A stretch of 64,000 nt of DNA from Aquimarina rhabdastrellae (GTDB lineage: Bacteria > Bacteroidota > Bacteroidia > Flavobacteriales > Flavobacteriaceae). The notes under the pieces were generated by a model that did not search any database, was not told the origin of the DNA, and worked only from the letters and a program-made list of their open reading frames with translations. Positions 29,527 through 37,962 of the stretch are shown here, in pieces. A program made the position numbers and the translations under genes. The stretch lies in assembly GCA_947387485.1 (NCBI GenBank), contig CANDNT010000014.1:1-64000 (forward strand), in the 5' to 3' direction. Every line of letters starts with the position of its first letter. Within the stretch, counting starts at the first letter, position 1.

Positions 29527-29810
29527 AGTTTAATTTTAGTATTCTTAAGGGGCAATCACAAGAGTTATAGGAGAATTATATTTATGAATATCGAATGTAA
29601 ATCAACGATTTTTGGTTCTATATTTTACTATAAGATTACTTAATTGGTTATACTTTCGATATATCGATTTTTGAATTAAAAATTTATATTCAAAAAACTC
29701 ATTGACTCATATACTCAATAACTAAACTTCTATTAGATTCAATCCAACTTACCCTTCATCGCTAATCGCTCCTGACAGATAAATACATAACCATTACTCT
29801 TGATCCATTC
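29527..29810. other. Intergenic region, no gene seen
   Basis: About 280 bp downstream of the SDR stop. It contains the perfect palindrome TCGATATATCGA at 29656-29667 but no supportable coding frame or terminator of its own. Confidence 0.4.
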
Positions 29811-30536
29811 TTAAGGCTCTTGTCTTGTAGCCGCAAGTACTATTTCTCTAATATTCACTCCTTGTGGTTGGTTATAAGCATACCACATAGCATTGGCTAT
29901 ATCTCGAGGTGCTAGCACTCCCCCCATAGCATCTTTCCATGATTCATATCCTTCTATTATCTCGTTTGATGTAGTATGTGAAAGTAATTCTGTTTCTACT
30001 GCTCCTGGTGCAATTGTTACCATTCTTACATTAAAAGCCGCAGCTTCTTCTCTTGCGTTTTCTGTTATGGCATGAACACCAAATTTAGTTCCACAATAAG
30101 CTGCGTGATTAGGAAACGTTTTTCTCCCAGCAATGGAGCTTGTATTAATAATTGTTCCTCGTTTATTTTCTTTCATCTTAGGTAATACCGCATGCATACC
30201 ATTAAGTACTCCAAGAATATTAACATCAAACATTTTTTTCCACTCTTCTGGATTTTGTGTAGCGATATCACCCAATAGCATAATTCCTGCATTATTAATG
30301 ATACAATCTACATCTCCATATAAGGCTTCTGCTTCTGTAATAGCATCTTTAATTGCTATTATATCAGTCACATCTACTTTTTTACAAAGTGTATTAGGTA
30401 ATTTAAGCGCTTCTATTTTTTCTATCCTTCTAGCCAGTAACAATAATGGATGACCTTGAGAAGAAAATATCTTTGCTGTAGCTGCTCCAATTCCAGAACT
30501 TGCTCCCGTAATAACGATTAACTTTTTAGTTTCCAT
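29811..30536 (-). CDS. Short-chain dehydrogenase/reductase (classical SDR)
   Basis: 241 residues, full length for a classical SDR. The cofactor motif TGASSGIG lies near residues 10-17, NNAG near 86, and the catalytic Ser/Tyr/Lys set in NTSSIAGRK, then YCGTKFGVHA. The Arg-Arg after the second strand suggests NADP(H) preference. It resembles the YdfG/serine-dehydrogenase-like oxidoreductases; the substrate is unknown. It is divergent from a LysR regulator, and a well-formed promoter with overlapping inverted half-sites lies between them, so LysR control is likely. Confidence 0.88.
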   Translation of the reverse strand: METKKLIVITGASSGIGAATAKIFSSQGHPLLLLARRIEKIEALKLPNTLCKKVDVTDIIAIKDAITEAEALYGDVDCIINNAGIMLLGDIATQNPEEWKKMFDVNILGVLNGMHAVLPKMKENKRGTIINTSSIAGRKTFPNHAAYCGTKFGVHAITENAREEAAAFNVRMVTIAPGAVETELLSHTTSNEIIEGYESWKDAMGGVLAPRDIANAMWYAYNQPQGVNIREIVLAATRQEP

Positions 30537-30586
30537 ATTTTATTTTGTTATAAAAATTATTAATGATAATTTCACTCTTAAAATGA

Positions 30587-30648
30587 TATTTTGATCATAT
30601 CATCTAAGGTTATGCAAAGTTACGAGCAGAACAAAGGGTATCAAAATA
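30587..30648 (-). promoter_or_regulatory. SDR promoter with overlapping LysR-type half-sites
   Basis: On the minus strand TTTTG (30642-30646), exactly 19 bp, then TAACTTTG (30615-30622) match the Bacteroidota -33/-7 promoter. The -33 box lies inside ATCAAAATA (30640-30648), whose reverse complement TATTTTGAT recurs at 30587-30595. The two inverted half-sites flank the promoter and face the divergent LysR gene. Confidence 0.6.
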
Positions 30649-30680
30649 CTATTTTTTTATATTAATCATAACTATTTATT

Positions 30681-31559
30681 ATGGATGGTAGGCTTCTTAA
30701 ATTTTTTATTGCGGTTTACGAACAAAAAAACTTAACTCGTGCTGCAGAACAATGTTTTGTTTCGCAACCTAATATTTCTAATGGTATCAAACAATTAGAA
30801 AATGAACTGGGTAAATCACTATTTGATCGTCATAAAAAGGGAGTTACTTTAAGAAATGAAGCTCATTACTTATATCCTATTGCCAAAAGACTTGTAGGAG
30901 AAATCAACGCTTTAAGTGGTCTTTTTAATGATCGTATATTTCAAGATACAATAAAGATTGGAGTTTCAGAAAGTCTTCCACAAGAGCATAAACAACAATT
31001 CTTTAGAACAACTTCTAGCTTATGTTCTTCTGTAGAATGGACCGTAAATCCTATAGGTAGAGAAAACGAAATCAATTTATTGGTTCGAGAGTGGAAACAT
31101 GAAGAAGATTTATTTTTACCGCTTTGGAAAGAAGATTATGTACTATGCATTCCAAATGGCCATCCTCTTTTAAAAAAAGATAGTGTTGAATTAACTGATC
31201 TAGAAAAAGAGACTTTTATTCATTGCCCGCCATGCGAAGCTCATAAGCAATGTTTGTCGATCTTGAATAATGAGACTAATAAAATGCTTACTGTAGCTAA
31301 TTGTGCTACAAAAACAGAAACACTTACAATGCTCATGGCTGGTCTAGGAATCACTTTTTTGCCTGAAGCTTTTGTAGATGGTTGGTACGGTTTTGAAATT
31401 AGACCTTTTAATGGTCCTCGTTATTTTAGAGAAGTAGGTCTAGCTTATCCTAGAAAAAGCCTTAGTAATCCTGCAATTGCAAAAATCATTGCTTATTTTT
31501 CTAAAAATGAATTGAAAACAAATAAGTTTAACGAGTTTGGGTATTATCATAAAAAATAA
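30681..31559 (+). CDS. LysR family transcriptional regulator
   Basis: 292 residues. The N-terminal winged HTH (residues 1-60: FFIAVYEQKNLTRAAEQCF, then SQPNISNGIKQLENELG) is the LysR signature, followed by a linker helix and a periplasmic-binding-like effector domain with CPPCEAHKQC. The Cys-rich CPPCxxxxxC in the effector domain is notable and could take part in thiol or metal sensing, though this is inference. It is divergent from the SDR gene, the usual layout of a LysR regulator and its target. Confidence 0.88.
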   Translation: MDGRLLKFFIAVYEQKNLTRAAEQCFVSQPNISNGIKQLENELGKSLFDRHKKGVTLRNEAHYLYPIAKRLVGEINALSGLFNDRIFQDTIKIGVSESLPQEHKQQFFRTTSSLCSSVEWTVNPIGRENEINLLVREWKHEEDLFLPLWKEDYVLCIPNGHPLLKKDSVELTDLEKETFIHCPPCEAHKQCLSILNNETNKMLTVANCATKTETLTMLMAGLGITFLPEAFVDGWYGFEIRPFNGPRYFREVGLAYPRKSLSNPAIAKIIAYFSKNELKTNKFNEFGYYHKK

Positions 31560-31600
31560 CACTCATTCTATCTATTTACGTATTAAGTTACATTTGTTTA

Positions 31601-32782
31601 TTATTTTTTATTCAACCACCATAAGATTGGTTTTTTAAATCGTCTTGACCAATCTAATTCACAATGCCTACCTAAATCATCTTTAACTACTATTATCTTT
31701 TCTTCTTTTACTCCTTGAATATTTTTTAAATACCCTTCTAACGCTTCTATTTTTGCATAATCACCATATTCCATTTTTCCCATATCAAAATAGATCTTAG
31801 TGTCATTGTTATTATGCCCTTGTTTTGTTTTAAGATATGTAAACAAAGTATTTTCACCTGCTTTATTTTCTACTGCTAATCCAGGAGAAAAAGCAGCTAT
31901 AAATCCAAAAGTATCACTATGCGCTATTCCTGCATACAATGCCATTGAACCTCCTAGAGAACTACCTCCAATCCCTGTAAATTCACTATTTGCAATCGTT
32001 CTATAATTTGTGTTTATATATGGAATTAGAGTTTCTTTAATAAACATAAATGTTTCTTCACCTTGACCTTGTTGCTCATCACCATTCCAATCTTTAAAAT
32101 CCCAAGGATTATATTCACTCCATCTATTTTTACCATTTGGAATTGCGACTACTATAAGACCATCAATCATTTTTTTTACAGTCAATTCTTCTATAGTTTC
32201 ATCAACCTTCCATTCGTCACTAAAAGCTGTATATGTATCAAAGACATTTTGCCCATCAAGCATATATAAAACAGGATAATTCTTTTCTGGATGATTATCA
32301 TATCCATGTGGAAGATAAATTGCAATATCTCCTACACGTTTTAAGGGCGACATATCAAAATCTTTTATATACGTAATATTTCTAGTTAAGGTATGAGGTG
32401 GTTTCTGTATTGCTTTTTCACCAGTCCAAGCATCAATAGTAATGTGTATTTCTTTTTTATTGGATATTTGATAGATATAATCACATTTTTTCTTTCCTGC
32501 TAAAGTTGCTGCTGTGCTTCCATAGTTTTTGTTTTTTGAAAAATTAAAAAATATAGGAGCTTCTGTAATCGGAATTTGAACCGTTAACTCATTATTAGCC
32601 GTTGTTTTTAATATATAGGTATCCTTTTGTAAATCCCAATCATTAAAACTTCCGTAAATGCTTATGGTATCTTTATTAATGTGTCCTACAGGTGGTGTTA
32701 CGGTAATCGTTAAGACATTTTCTTTATGTTTTTTACAGCTTAAAAGTATTATCGCCGCGAGAACTATTATACAATGTTTCAT
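31601..32782 (-). CDS. Exported esterase (EstD/FES-like) lipoprotein with E-set N-terminus
   Basis: About 393 residues from the ATG at 32782, chosen because it opens a lipoprotein signal (MKHCIIVLAAIILLSCKK, lipobox LLSC); a longer frame to 32818 adds a poor leader. Residues about 20-115 look like a CBM48/E-set domain (YGSFNDWD). The rest is a putative-esterase alpha/beta hydrolase with LYMLDGQNVFD and the nucleophile elbow GGSSLGGSM; a catalytic His is likely in RHCELDW. Such enzymes cleave ester bonds on carbohydrates or siderophores. It is divergent from an AraC gene across 103 bp. Confidence 0.82.
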   Translation of the reverse strand: MKHCIIVLAAIILLSCKKHKENVLTITVTPPVGHINKDTISIYGSFNDWDLQKDTYILKTTANNELTVQIPITEAPIFFNFSKNKNYGSTAATLAGKKKCDYIYQISNKKEIHITIDAWTGEKAIQKPPHTLTRNITYIKDFDMSPLKRVGDIAIYLPHGYDNHPEKNYPVLYMLDGQNVFDTYTAFSDEWKVDETIEELTVKKMIDGLIVVAIPNGKNRWSEYNPWDFKDWNGDEQQGQGEETFMFIKETLIPYINTNYRTIANSEFTGIGGSSLGGSMALYAGIAHSDTFGFIAAFSPGLAVENKAGENTLFTYLKTKQGHNNNDTKIYFDMGKMEYGDYAKIEALEGYLKNIQGVKEEKIIVVKDDLGRHCELDWSRRFKKPILWWLNKK

Positions 32783-32885
32783 AAAAAGTAATTGAATCTC
32801 AAATTTGCACAATATCAATTAGCTTACAAAATGGATTAACACTTTTACTTTCTTATTTTTATCATTTATAAAGGTTATAACATTA

Positions 32886-33761
32886 ATGAAACACTTAGAG
32901 TTTATTAAAGATAAGTATGGTTTTGAACTATTAATGGACGCTTATCAATTTGAGAAAAATCCAAAATTATTCTTTATTAGTGATTATCACACAACTAATT
33001 TTTATGAAATCATGTTTTTTAAAAAAGGAGATGGTCGAATCGAAATTCACGATCAAACCATTCCGATTCAAGATAATTCTCTATTTTTCTTTTCCCCTGG
33101 TCAACCCAAAAGGTGTTTTATAAAAACAACATCTGTAATTGGATTTCATTTAGTTTTTCAAAATGAGTTTTTAGGTCACTTTTTTTCCGATAAACTATTT
33201 ACTTATCGTCTACAATACTTTCATACAATTACTAAGCCTTTTCACTTATATTTATCTCAACATACTTTTTCTTTTTTAAGTACACTATTACATGAAGTAT
33301 TATTAGAAATTAAAGATTATAAAAAGGATAGTGAACATATTTTAAGGTCGCTACTTTATTATATGCTTATACGATGTAATAGAGAATATTCTTTGCAAAA
33401 TGATATTTCTTACAGTGTTGAAGGGAACTATAAAGCTTATGAGTTTAAAAAATTAATAGAAACTCATATTACAAAATTGAACAAAGTAAAAGAATATGCC
33501 AATTTAATGGACGTTAGTAGAGTTTACCTCAATAACATTGTAAAGAAACAATATGGCATCACTGCTTCTACTATGGTTGCTAATCGTTTGTTATTAGAAA
33601 TTAAATCTAGATTATTACACACTACTCAAGATATTGCAGAAATAGCTTATGATTTAAATATTAGCGAACCTAATAATCTTACTCGCTTTTTTAAATCACA
33701 TACTGGTTTATCTCCTAATCAATTTCGTAACAGTTATCCATTTGATAGGAATGTAAACTAA
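32886..33761 (+). CDS. AraC family transcriptional regulator
   Basis: 291 residues: an N-terminal cupin-like sensing domain (IQDNSLFFFSPGQPKRCF) and a C-terminal AraC double HTH (YANLMDVSRVYLNNIVKKQYG and IAEIAYDLNISEPNNLTRFFKSHTG). It is not a close relative of the two paralogues at 28.4 and 52.7 kb. Candidate targets are the divergent esterase and the exported protein downstream (81-bp gap). Confidence 0.87.
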   Translation: MKHLEFIKDKYGFELLMDAYQFEKNPKLFFISDYHTTNFYEIMFFKKGDGRIEIHDQTIPIQDNSLFFFSPGQPKRCFIKTTSVIGFHLVFQNEFLGHFFSDKLFTYRLQYFHTITKPFHLYLSQHTFSFLSTLLHEVLLEIKDYKKDSEHILRSLLYYMLIRCNREYSLQNDISYSVEGNYKAYEFKKLIETHITKLNKVKEYANLMDVSRVYLNNIVKKQYGITASTMVANRLLLEIKSRLLHTTQDIAEIAYDLNISEPNNLTRFFKSHTGLSPNQFRNSYPFDRNVN

Positions 33762-33842
33762 TTGATAGTTGTTCATTGTGTACGTATCTTAATTTTGTAC
33801 CAAGGTTATTCTCTTTGAGCGATAATTAAAAATACTATAATC

Positions 33843-34958
33843 ATGAACTATACTTTCATTTTTTATCTATTCTTATTATGTTTTACTCATCAAGGTATCT
33901 CACAACACAAGAAAACTTTTCTACCTTTAACACAAGATGCATGGGAGTTTCCTAAAAATAATCCTCCAAAGTTTGAATTCTATAACGGAAAACAAGCCAT
34001 GTTTCTTAATTCTAAAGCTTTTTTAAAAGATTTTGAATTTAAAAATGGGACTATAGAAGTTGCTATAGCAGCCAATAAAAAAAGAAGTTTTGCGGGTTTT
34101 ATTTTTAGAAAAAACAAACGTCACGGAGAAGAAGTTTATTTAAGGATGCATAAATCTAGAATGCCTGATGGATTACAATATACTCCTATTTTTAACAATG
34201 AATCAAACTGGCAATTATATCATCAACTACAACAAACTACAGTTCTTAAAGATACCGAATGGAATACACTTAAAATTGTGGTATATGAACAACAAGCTAT
34301 TGTTTTTGTAAATGAAACCAAGCTTCTGGACATAGCTGAATTAAGATCTGGAAATCTCATAGGTAGATTAGGGTTCTTTGCTCTTTTCGGTAATTGGTTT
34401 GCTGATCTTACCTATACTCCAGGTGTTGATACCTCATTATTCCCAGTACAAACTAAAAAGAGCGTAATCGATAAAAGTTTAATTCAGTCTTGGCAATTGT
34501 CTAAAGTTTATCCTACAACTATATTACAGCAACAATCGCTACTACAGTTAGCAAATGAATCCTCTTTTACAAGTTTTAAAACTGAAACTAATGGATTGCT
34601 TCCTATTTCAAAATATCGCAGTAAAATTTCTTCTGGAGCTTTTGAAAGGAATAAAGAAGAGTTTGTGATAGCTAAACTCATTATACATTCTGATAAAAAA
34701 CAGATTAAAAAAATCAATATAGATTTTAGCGATAAGCTTCATTTTTATCTAAATAAAGAACTACTATTTGAGGGAGATAATTCTTTTAGATCAAAAGGTC
34801 CTCAATATATGGGACATTTGGGACTTAAAAACAATACTTTGATTCTTAATCTAGAAAAAGGATCTAATGAGATTCTCTGTGTCGTAACCGAAAAAGCTAA
34901 CGGTTGGGGATTACTAGCTAAGTTCGATAATTTAGATTTTATCCAATTGATGCCTTAA
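33843..34958 (+). CDS. Exported protein with LamG-like domain
   Basis: 371 residues with a signal peptide (residues 1-21, ending GISQ). The first 200 residues look like a concanavalin-like jelly roll (FEFYNGKQAMFL, GTIEVAIAA, SFAGFIFRK, GRLGFFALFGNWFADLTY), as in DUF1080-type and LamG modules. The C-terminal half is less clear. No catalytic motif was identified; carbohydrate binding in the periplasm is an inference. The gene follows the AraC regulator and ends at a strong bidirectional terminator. Confidence 0.7.
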   Translation: MNYTFIFYLFLLCFTHQGISQHKKTFLPLTQDAWEFPKNNPPKFEFYNGKQAMFLNSKAFLKDFEFKNGTIEVAIAANKKRSFAGFIFRKNKRHGEEVYLRMHKSRMPDGLQYTPIFNNESNWQLYHQLQQTTVLKDTEWNTLKIVVYEQQAIVFVNETKLLDIAELRSGNLIGRLGFFALFGNWFADLTYTPGVDTSLFPVQTKKSVIDKSLIQSWQLSKVYPTTILQQQSLLQLANESSFTSFKTETNGLLPISKYRSKISSGAFERNKEEFVIAKLIIHSDKKQIKKINIDFSDKLHFYLNKELLFEGDNSFRSKGPQYMGHLGLKNNTLILNLEKGSNEILCVVTEKANGWGLLAKFDNLDFIQLMP

Positions 34959-34960
34959 AT

Positions 34961-35003
34961 TAAAATGAATGTTGAGATGAATCATCACCTCAACATTCTT
35001 CAT
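34961..35003. terminator. Bidirectional terminator between convergent genes
   Basis: GAATGTTGAG (34967-34976) pairs perfectly with CTCAACATTC (34989-34998), with a flanking AAAAT on the left and a T run on the right. It sits between two convergent stops. Confidence 0.8.
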
Positions 35004-35005
35004 TT

Positions 35006-35806
35006 TTAGGCTAATTCATAATCCTCTTCAAAATCAAATTCATCTACTTCTCCAAAATAATTAAAGTCGTTATCCAACACTGCATATTGTGATTCCATCA
35101 TATCGTATCCTCTTACTTTCATTACTTCAAAATCTGGAGTACTAAACAATCTACTTTTTATTTTGGACACTCTAAATAATGGTGTTAGCCCTTTTTCGCA
35201 TATCAATTCTGTAGCTATTCCTCTTGAGAATTTAACTCCCAAACCTAACTCGGCATCTGCTATATCTAATGATCTACTCCCTATATCTGCATTTGCGGTT
35301 AGATCAATATTACTATTCTTTTCGCAAGAAATTAAGATCGTAGAACTCTCTGCCTCAACAAGCTCTGTAATTATCACATAATCTTTGTCCCATTTTCCTA
35401 GTTTATATAAATTAAGAATTTGACCTCCTAACTTTATCTGATCTTTGATCGTGTGGTTATAGGTGTTTTTTGCCTTAAAATGAATCGCATTCTTTTTTGA
35501 AAATGCTACATTAAACCCTGCATCTAATTCGGTAAGTGTACTATTTGTTGGTGGAACTGTTCCGGATATTTTGGACGTAACAGAAACCGATCCTTCAGAA
35601 CTATATTTTATGTCTGATGGTGTTGTATCTTTTTTGATCTCAAAATCAAGTTGGTACTTTTCATCTTTAAGGTTTCCAATTCTTATAAATTGCTTTCCTT
35701 TCATGATTCCTATATCTCCTAGGGACAAAGGAGTACCAGGTAACCATGCTGCAAAATATTTAAATTGTCTAAATAATTCTCGAGTATACTTTTTACTCGT
35801 TTTCAT
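35006..35806 (-). CDS. Unknown beta-rich protein with acidic tail
   Basis: 266 residues, no signal peptide and no hydrophobic span. The N-terminus has WLPGTPLSLGDIG followed by FIRIGNL; the middle is a series of predicted beta strands with alternating polar residues; the C-terminus is very acidic (EVDEFDFEEDYELA). I do not recognise the family with confidence. Cytosolic beta-sheet proteins of this shape include some pore-forming folds, but no defining motif is visible and no function is assigned. It stands alone, with a promoter-like element also found upstream of the remnant at 42.9 kb. Confidence 0.7.
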   Translation of the reverse strand: MKTSKKYTRELFRQFKYFAAWLPGTPLSLGDIGIMKGKQFIRIGNLKDEKYQLDFEIKKDTTPSDIKYSSEGSVSVTSKISGTVPPTNSTLTELDAGFNVAFSKKNAIHFKAKNTYNHTIKDQIKLGGQILNLYKLGKWDKDYVIITELVEAESSTILISCEKNSNIDLTANADIGSRSLDIADAELGLGVKFSRGIATELICEKGLTPLFRVSKIKSRLFSTPDFEVMKVRGYDMMESQYAVLDNDFNYFGEVDEFDFEEDYELA

Positions 35807-35817
35807 ATGTATTTATG

Positions 35818-35853
35818 TTTTAGTTTTAAGTACACTAAAACTATAAAGTCAAG
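35818..35853 (-). promoter_or_regulatory. Promoter-like element shared with 42969-43003
   Basis: On the minus strand CTTGACTTTATAGTTTTAG is followed by TGTAcTTAAAAcTAAA; the same string with a few substitutions occurs upstream of the propeller remnant. Both lie directly before an ATG. The similarity extends over about 35 bp. Confidence 0.45.
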
Positions 35854-36019
35854 TCTCTTAAAGGAATACCCAGTATTGGTGATTTTTAATTTTTAACAAA
35901 ATATAATCCACATATCTCATATATTTAATTAAATTTTTAACAAAAAGGTAACACTACAACATTTACTAGTCATTTTAATTAAAGTAAGTTTATAGTAATT
36001 ACACATTAATTTTTCTTAA

Positions 36020-36529
36020 ATGGACGATAAACTTTATAATCAGATTTTTTTAAAACCGAGATTTCAATTAGATATCCAGATGAATGCTAGTGATTTATTG
36101 CAAAAAATCAATCACAAAATCAATGAAGAAGCTGCTTATAAAATGAAGTTAATTGACAATCATCTTTTTATAGATATTTCTGATAAAGAAAGTCATTATT
36201 GGTCGCCCCAACTACAAATAGAAGTAGAAAGTTTAACTGAAAATACTTCTAAAATAAGAGGCCTATTCGGCCCTAAACCTCAAGTCTGGACCATGTTTAT
36301 GTTTATGCATTTTGCAGTAGCTACAGCTTTTTTAATTTTTGTAATAATGGCTTATAGTTATTGGTCTCTTGATAAGGATATTTTTTTTCCTATGACCATG
36401 GTTATTGTATTACCTATCTTATGGATTACACTTTATTTTTTGGGCAGAATTGGGAAATCTACAGGACAAGAACAAATGGATAACCTTAAAGACTTTTTTA
36501 AAAAACTTTTAAGATCAGTTAATAGTTGA
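36020..36529 (+). CDS. Membrane protein of unknown function
   Basis: 169 residues. About 90 polar residues (with FIDISDKESHYWSPQLQIEV) are followed by two membrane spans (about 93-118 and 124-146) and a short charged tail. The motif GLFGPKPQVWTMF precedes the first span. There is no signal peptide, so the soluble part is probably cytoplasmic. Similar small two-span proteins are common in flavobacteria and uncharacterised. Confidence 0.72.
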   Translation: MDDKLYNQIFLKPRFQLDIQMNASDLLQKINHKINEEAAYKMKLIDNHLFIDISDKESHYWSPQLQIEVESLTENTSKIRGLFGPKPQVWTMFMFMHFAVATAFLIFVIMAYSYWSLDKDIFFPMTMVIVLPILWITLYFLGRIGKSTGQEQMDNLKDFFKKLLRSVNS

Positions 36530-36668
36530 TACTGTTCACTATTTTATATCATATCCTCAATACGATGAAAAAGGTAATTGGTTAAAAAAACATACTTACT
36601 TTATAAATCAGCCTTTAATTAGAAATCTTATATATAAGAGTTATAGAAAAATAGAATATCACGATTAA
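36513..36668 (+). pseudogene. C-terminal remnant of a YDxxGNW-type protein
   Basis: A frame without a start codon reads YPQYDEKGNWLKKHTYF and then RKIEYHD before a stop. The pattern YD-x-x-GNW-x-(K/E)-K followed about 25 residues later by R-x-I-x-Y is the ending of a family of secreted flavobacterial proteins with WD-like YDxxGN repeats. It is in a different frame from the preceding gene and overlaps its last codons. Only the tail of the original gene remains. Confidence 0.5.
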
Positions 36669-36677
36669 ATACTATTT

Positions 36678-36920
36678 ATGAACGCCCCCATTTTAAAAGA
36701 AAATGAATATTCAGTTCTTTCGGCAGAATTTAATACTGGAATTGTTTTGACTACCAATTTTCAAAGATATACTGGAACTGGTGAAGTTTTTCATATTTTT
36801 CAATCTTATGACTTAGCCATAACTTTTATTAATACTAAACTAATAGAAAACTCGAATTACGAGTTTTCTATTTATAACAATAAAGGAGTTTATTTATCGA
36901 CAAAAAGAATGAATGAATAG
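36678..36920 (+). CDS. Small hypothetical protein
   Basis: 80 residues, soluble, with an ATG start and no signal peptide. It contains FQRYTGTGEVFHIFQSYDLA and YEFSIYNNKGVYLST, a compact alpha/beta pattern. I do not recognise it. It lies 9 bp after the remnant above and converges with the propeller gene. Confidence 0.55.
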   Translation: MNAPILKENEYSVLSAEFNTGIVLTTNFQRYTGTGEVFHIFQSYDLAITFINTKLIENSNYEFSIYNNKGVYLSTKRMNE

Positions 36921-36974
36921 CTATATTCTATCATTATGTTGAAAAAAATAATACTGTATAATATATACTATTTT

Positions 36975-37958
36975 CTAATTTTCTTCTACAAGTTTATATG
37001 CAACTAATTTATGTTGTAGCATAACTGGTACTAAAACCATTTTTAATTCTGGTATATACGTGATATCTGCTGCATTAGCTTTTTCTTTTGTTGTATCCAA
37101 TAACAATTTCTTATCTCCGTTTTTAGATACATAATGAATCTTTCCTTCCCAACTTGATATCAAATAATCTCCATTACCGATTGCAACTATTCCATCTGGA
37201 TTTGATATTTCTCTTACAAATGTCTTAGTTGTTTTATCTTTCAAATTATATTTACTAATTGTTTTATCTCCTAATCCTATTAGTATCGTATGATCTTCAT
37301 AAAGTAGGCCATTTGGCCAATTTAAATCCGTCTTTAATATAGTTACTTTACCATCTTTTAAAGAAAATAGTTTACCGCTTTTTGTACCACTTCCGTAAAT
37401 AGTTCCATCTTCACTACTTGTTAAATCATTAATACGCTCTACTCTTGCTACTTTATGCTTTTTTATAATTTTTGATGTATTCCTATCTATTTCTATTATG
37501 GTATTAAAATCGGCAACAAATAACTTATCCTTATACAAAGTTGTACCTGTTGGTCCGTCTATATCTTGTACCCATTTGTGTTTTAGAATAGCTCCATTAG
37601 TATCAATTTTGCTTATAAACCCTTTGCCATTAGGTTTTAACCAATGTCCATGAATATTAGTAACATATATAACCTTATTTTTCTTATCATATATAGCAGA
37701 TTCAATATCATTTAAAACAGTATCTGTTTCCCATAGTTTCACAAGTTTTGGCTGATTAAGTGGTTTTGTAAAACCTGCTTTTTGTGAAATACATGATGGT
37801 GTAAAAAATATAGTCATCAAGATAACAGTTAAAATAATCTTTACTTTCTTTTTGTCCTTTCTTTGGAATTCTTCGTCTCGTTGAAATACTTTTTTTTCTT
37901 TATCAAACATTTGATTACTTTGAAAAGTTTCTGTTTTTAATTGTAATGAATCGTTCAT
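36975..37958 (-). CDS. SMP-30/gluconolactonase-like beta-propeller with membrane anchor
   Basis: 327 residues. An unusual charged N-terminal segment of about 38 residues (MNDSLQLKTETF ... FQRKDKKK) precedes a hydrophobic stretch (VKIILTVILMTIFFTPSC), then a six-bladed propeller region of SMP-30/gluconolactonase type (DGPTGTTLYKDKLFVAD, NGLLYEDHTILIGLG). The Cys in TPSC could be a poor lipobox. It starts 4 bp after the ECF sigma factor stop, so the two are co-translated. A cytoplasmic tail, one span and a periplasmic sensor-like domain behind a sigma gene is the layout of an anti-sigma factor; this is an inference, and a plain lipoprotein enzyme is the alternative. A collapsed paralogue lies at 42800-42961. 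Confidence 0.75.
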   Translation of the reverse strand: MNDSLQLKTETFQSNQMFDKEKKVFQRDEEFQRKDKKKVKIILTVILMTIFFTPSCISQKAGFTKPLNQPKLVKLWETDTVLNDIESAIYDKKNKVIYVTNIHGHWLKPNGKGFISKIDTNGAILKHKWVQDIDGPTGTTLYKDKLFVADFNTIIEIDRNTSKIIKKHKVARVERINDLTSSEDGTIYGSGTKSGKLFSLKDGKVTILKTDLNWPNGLLYEDHTILIGLGDKTISKYNLKDKTTKTFVREISNPDGIVAIGNGDYLISSWEGKIHYVSKNGDKKLLLDTTKEKANAADITYIPELKMVLVPVMLQHKLVAYKLVEEN

Positions 37959-37962
37959 CTCA

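Noticed and set aside
35006..35806. Gasdermin-like pore-former
   Set aside because: Beta-rich pattern is suggestive but there is no adjacent protease, no N-terminal Cys near residue 3 and no specific motif; not claimed.
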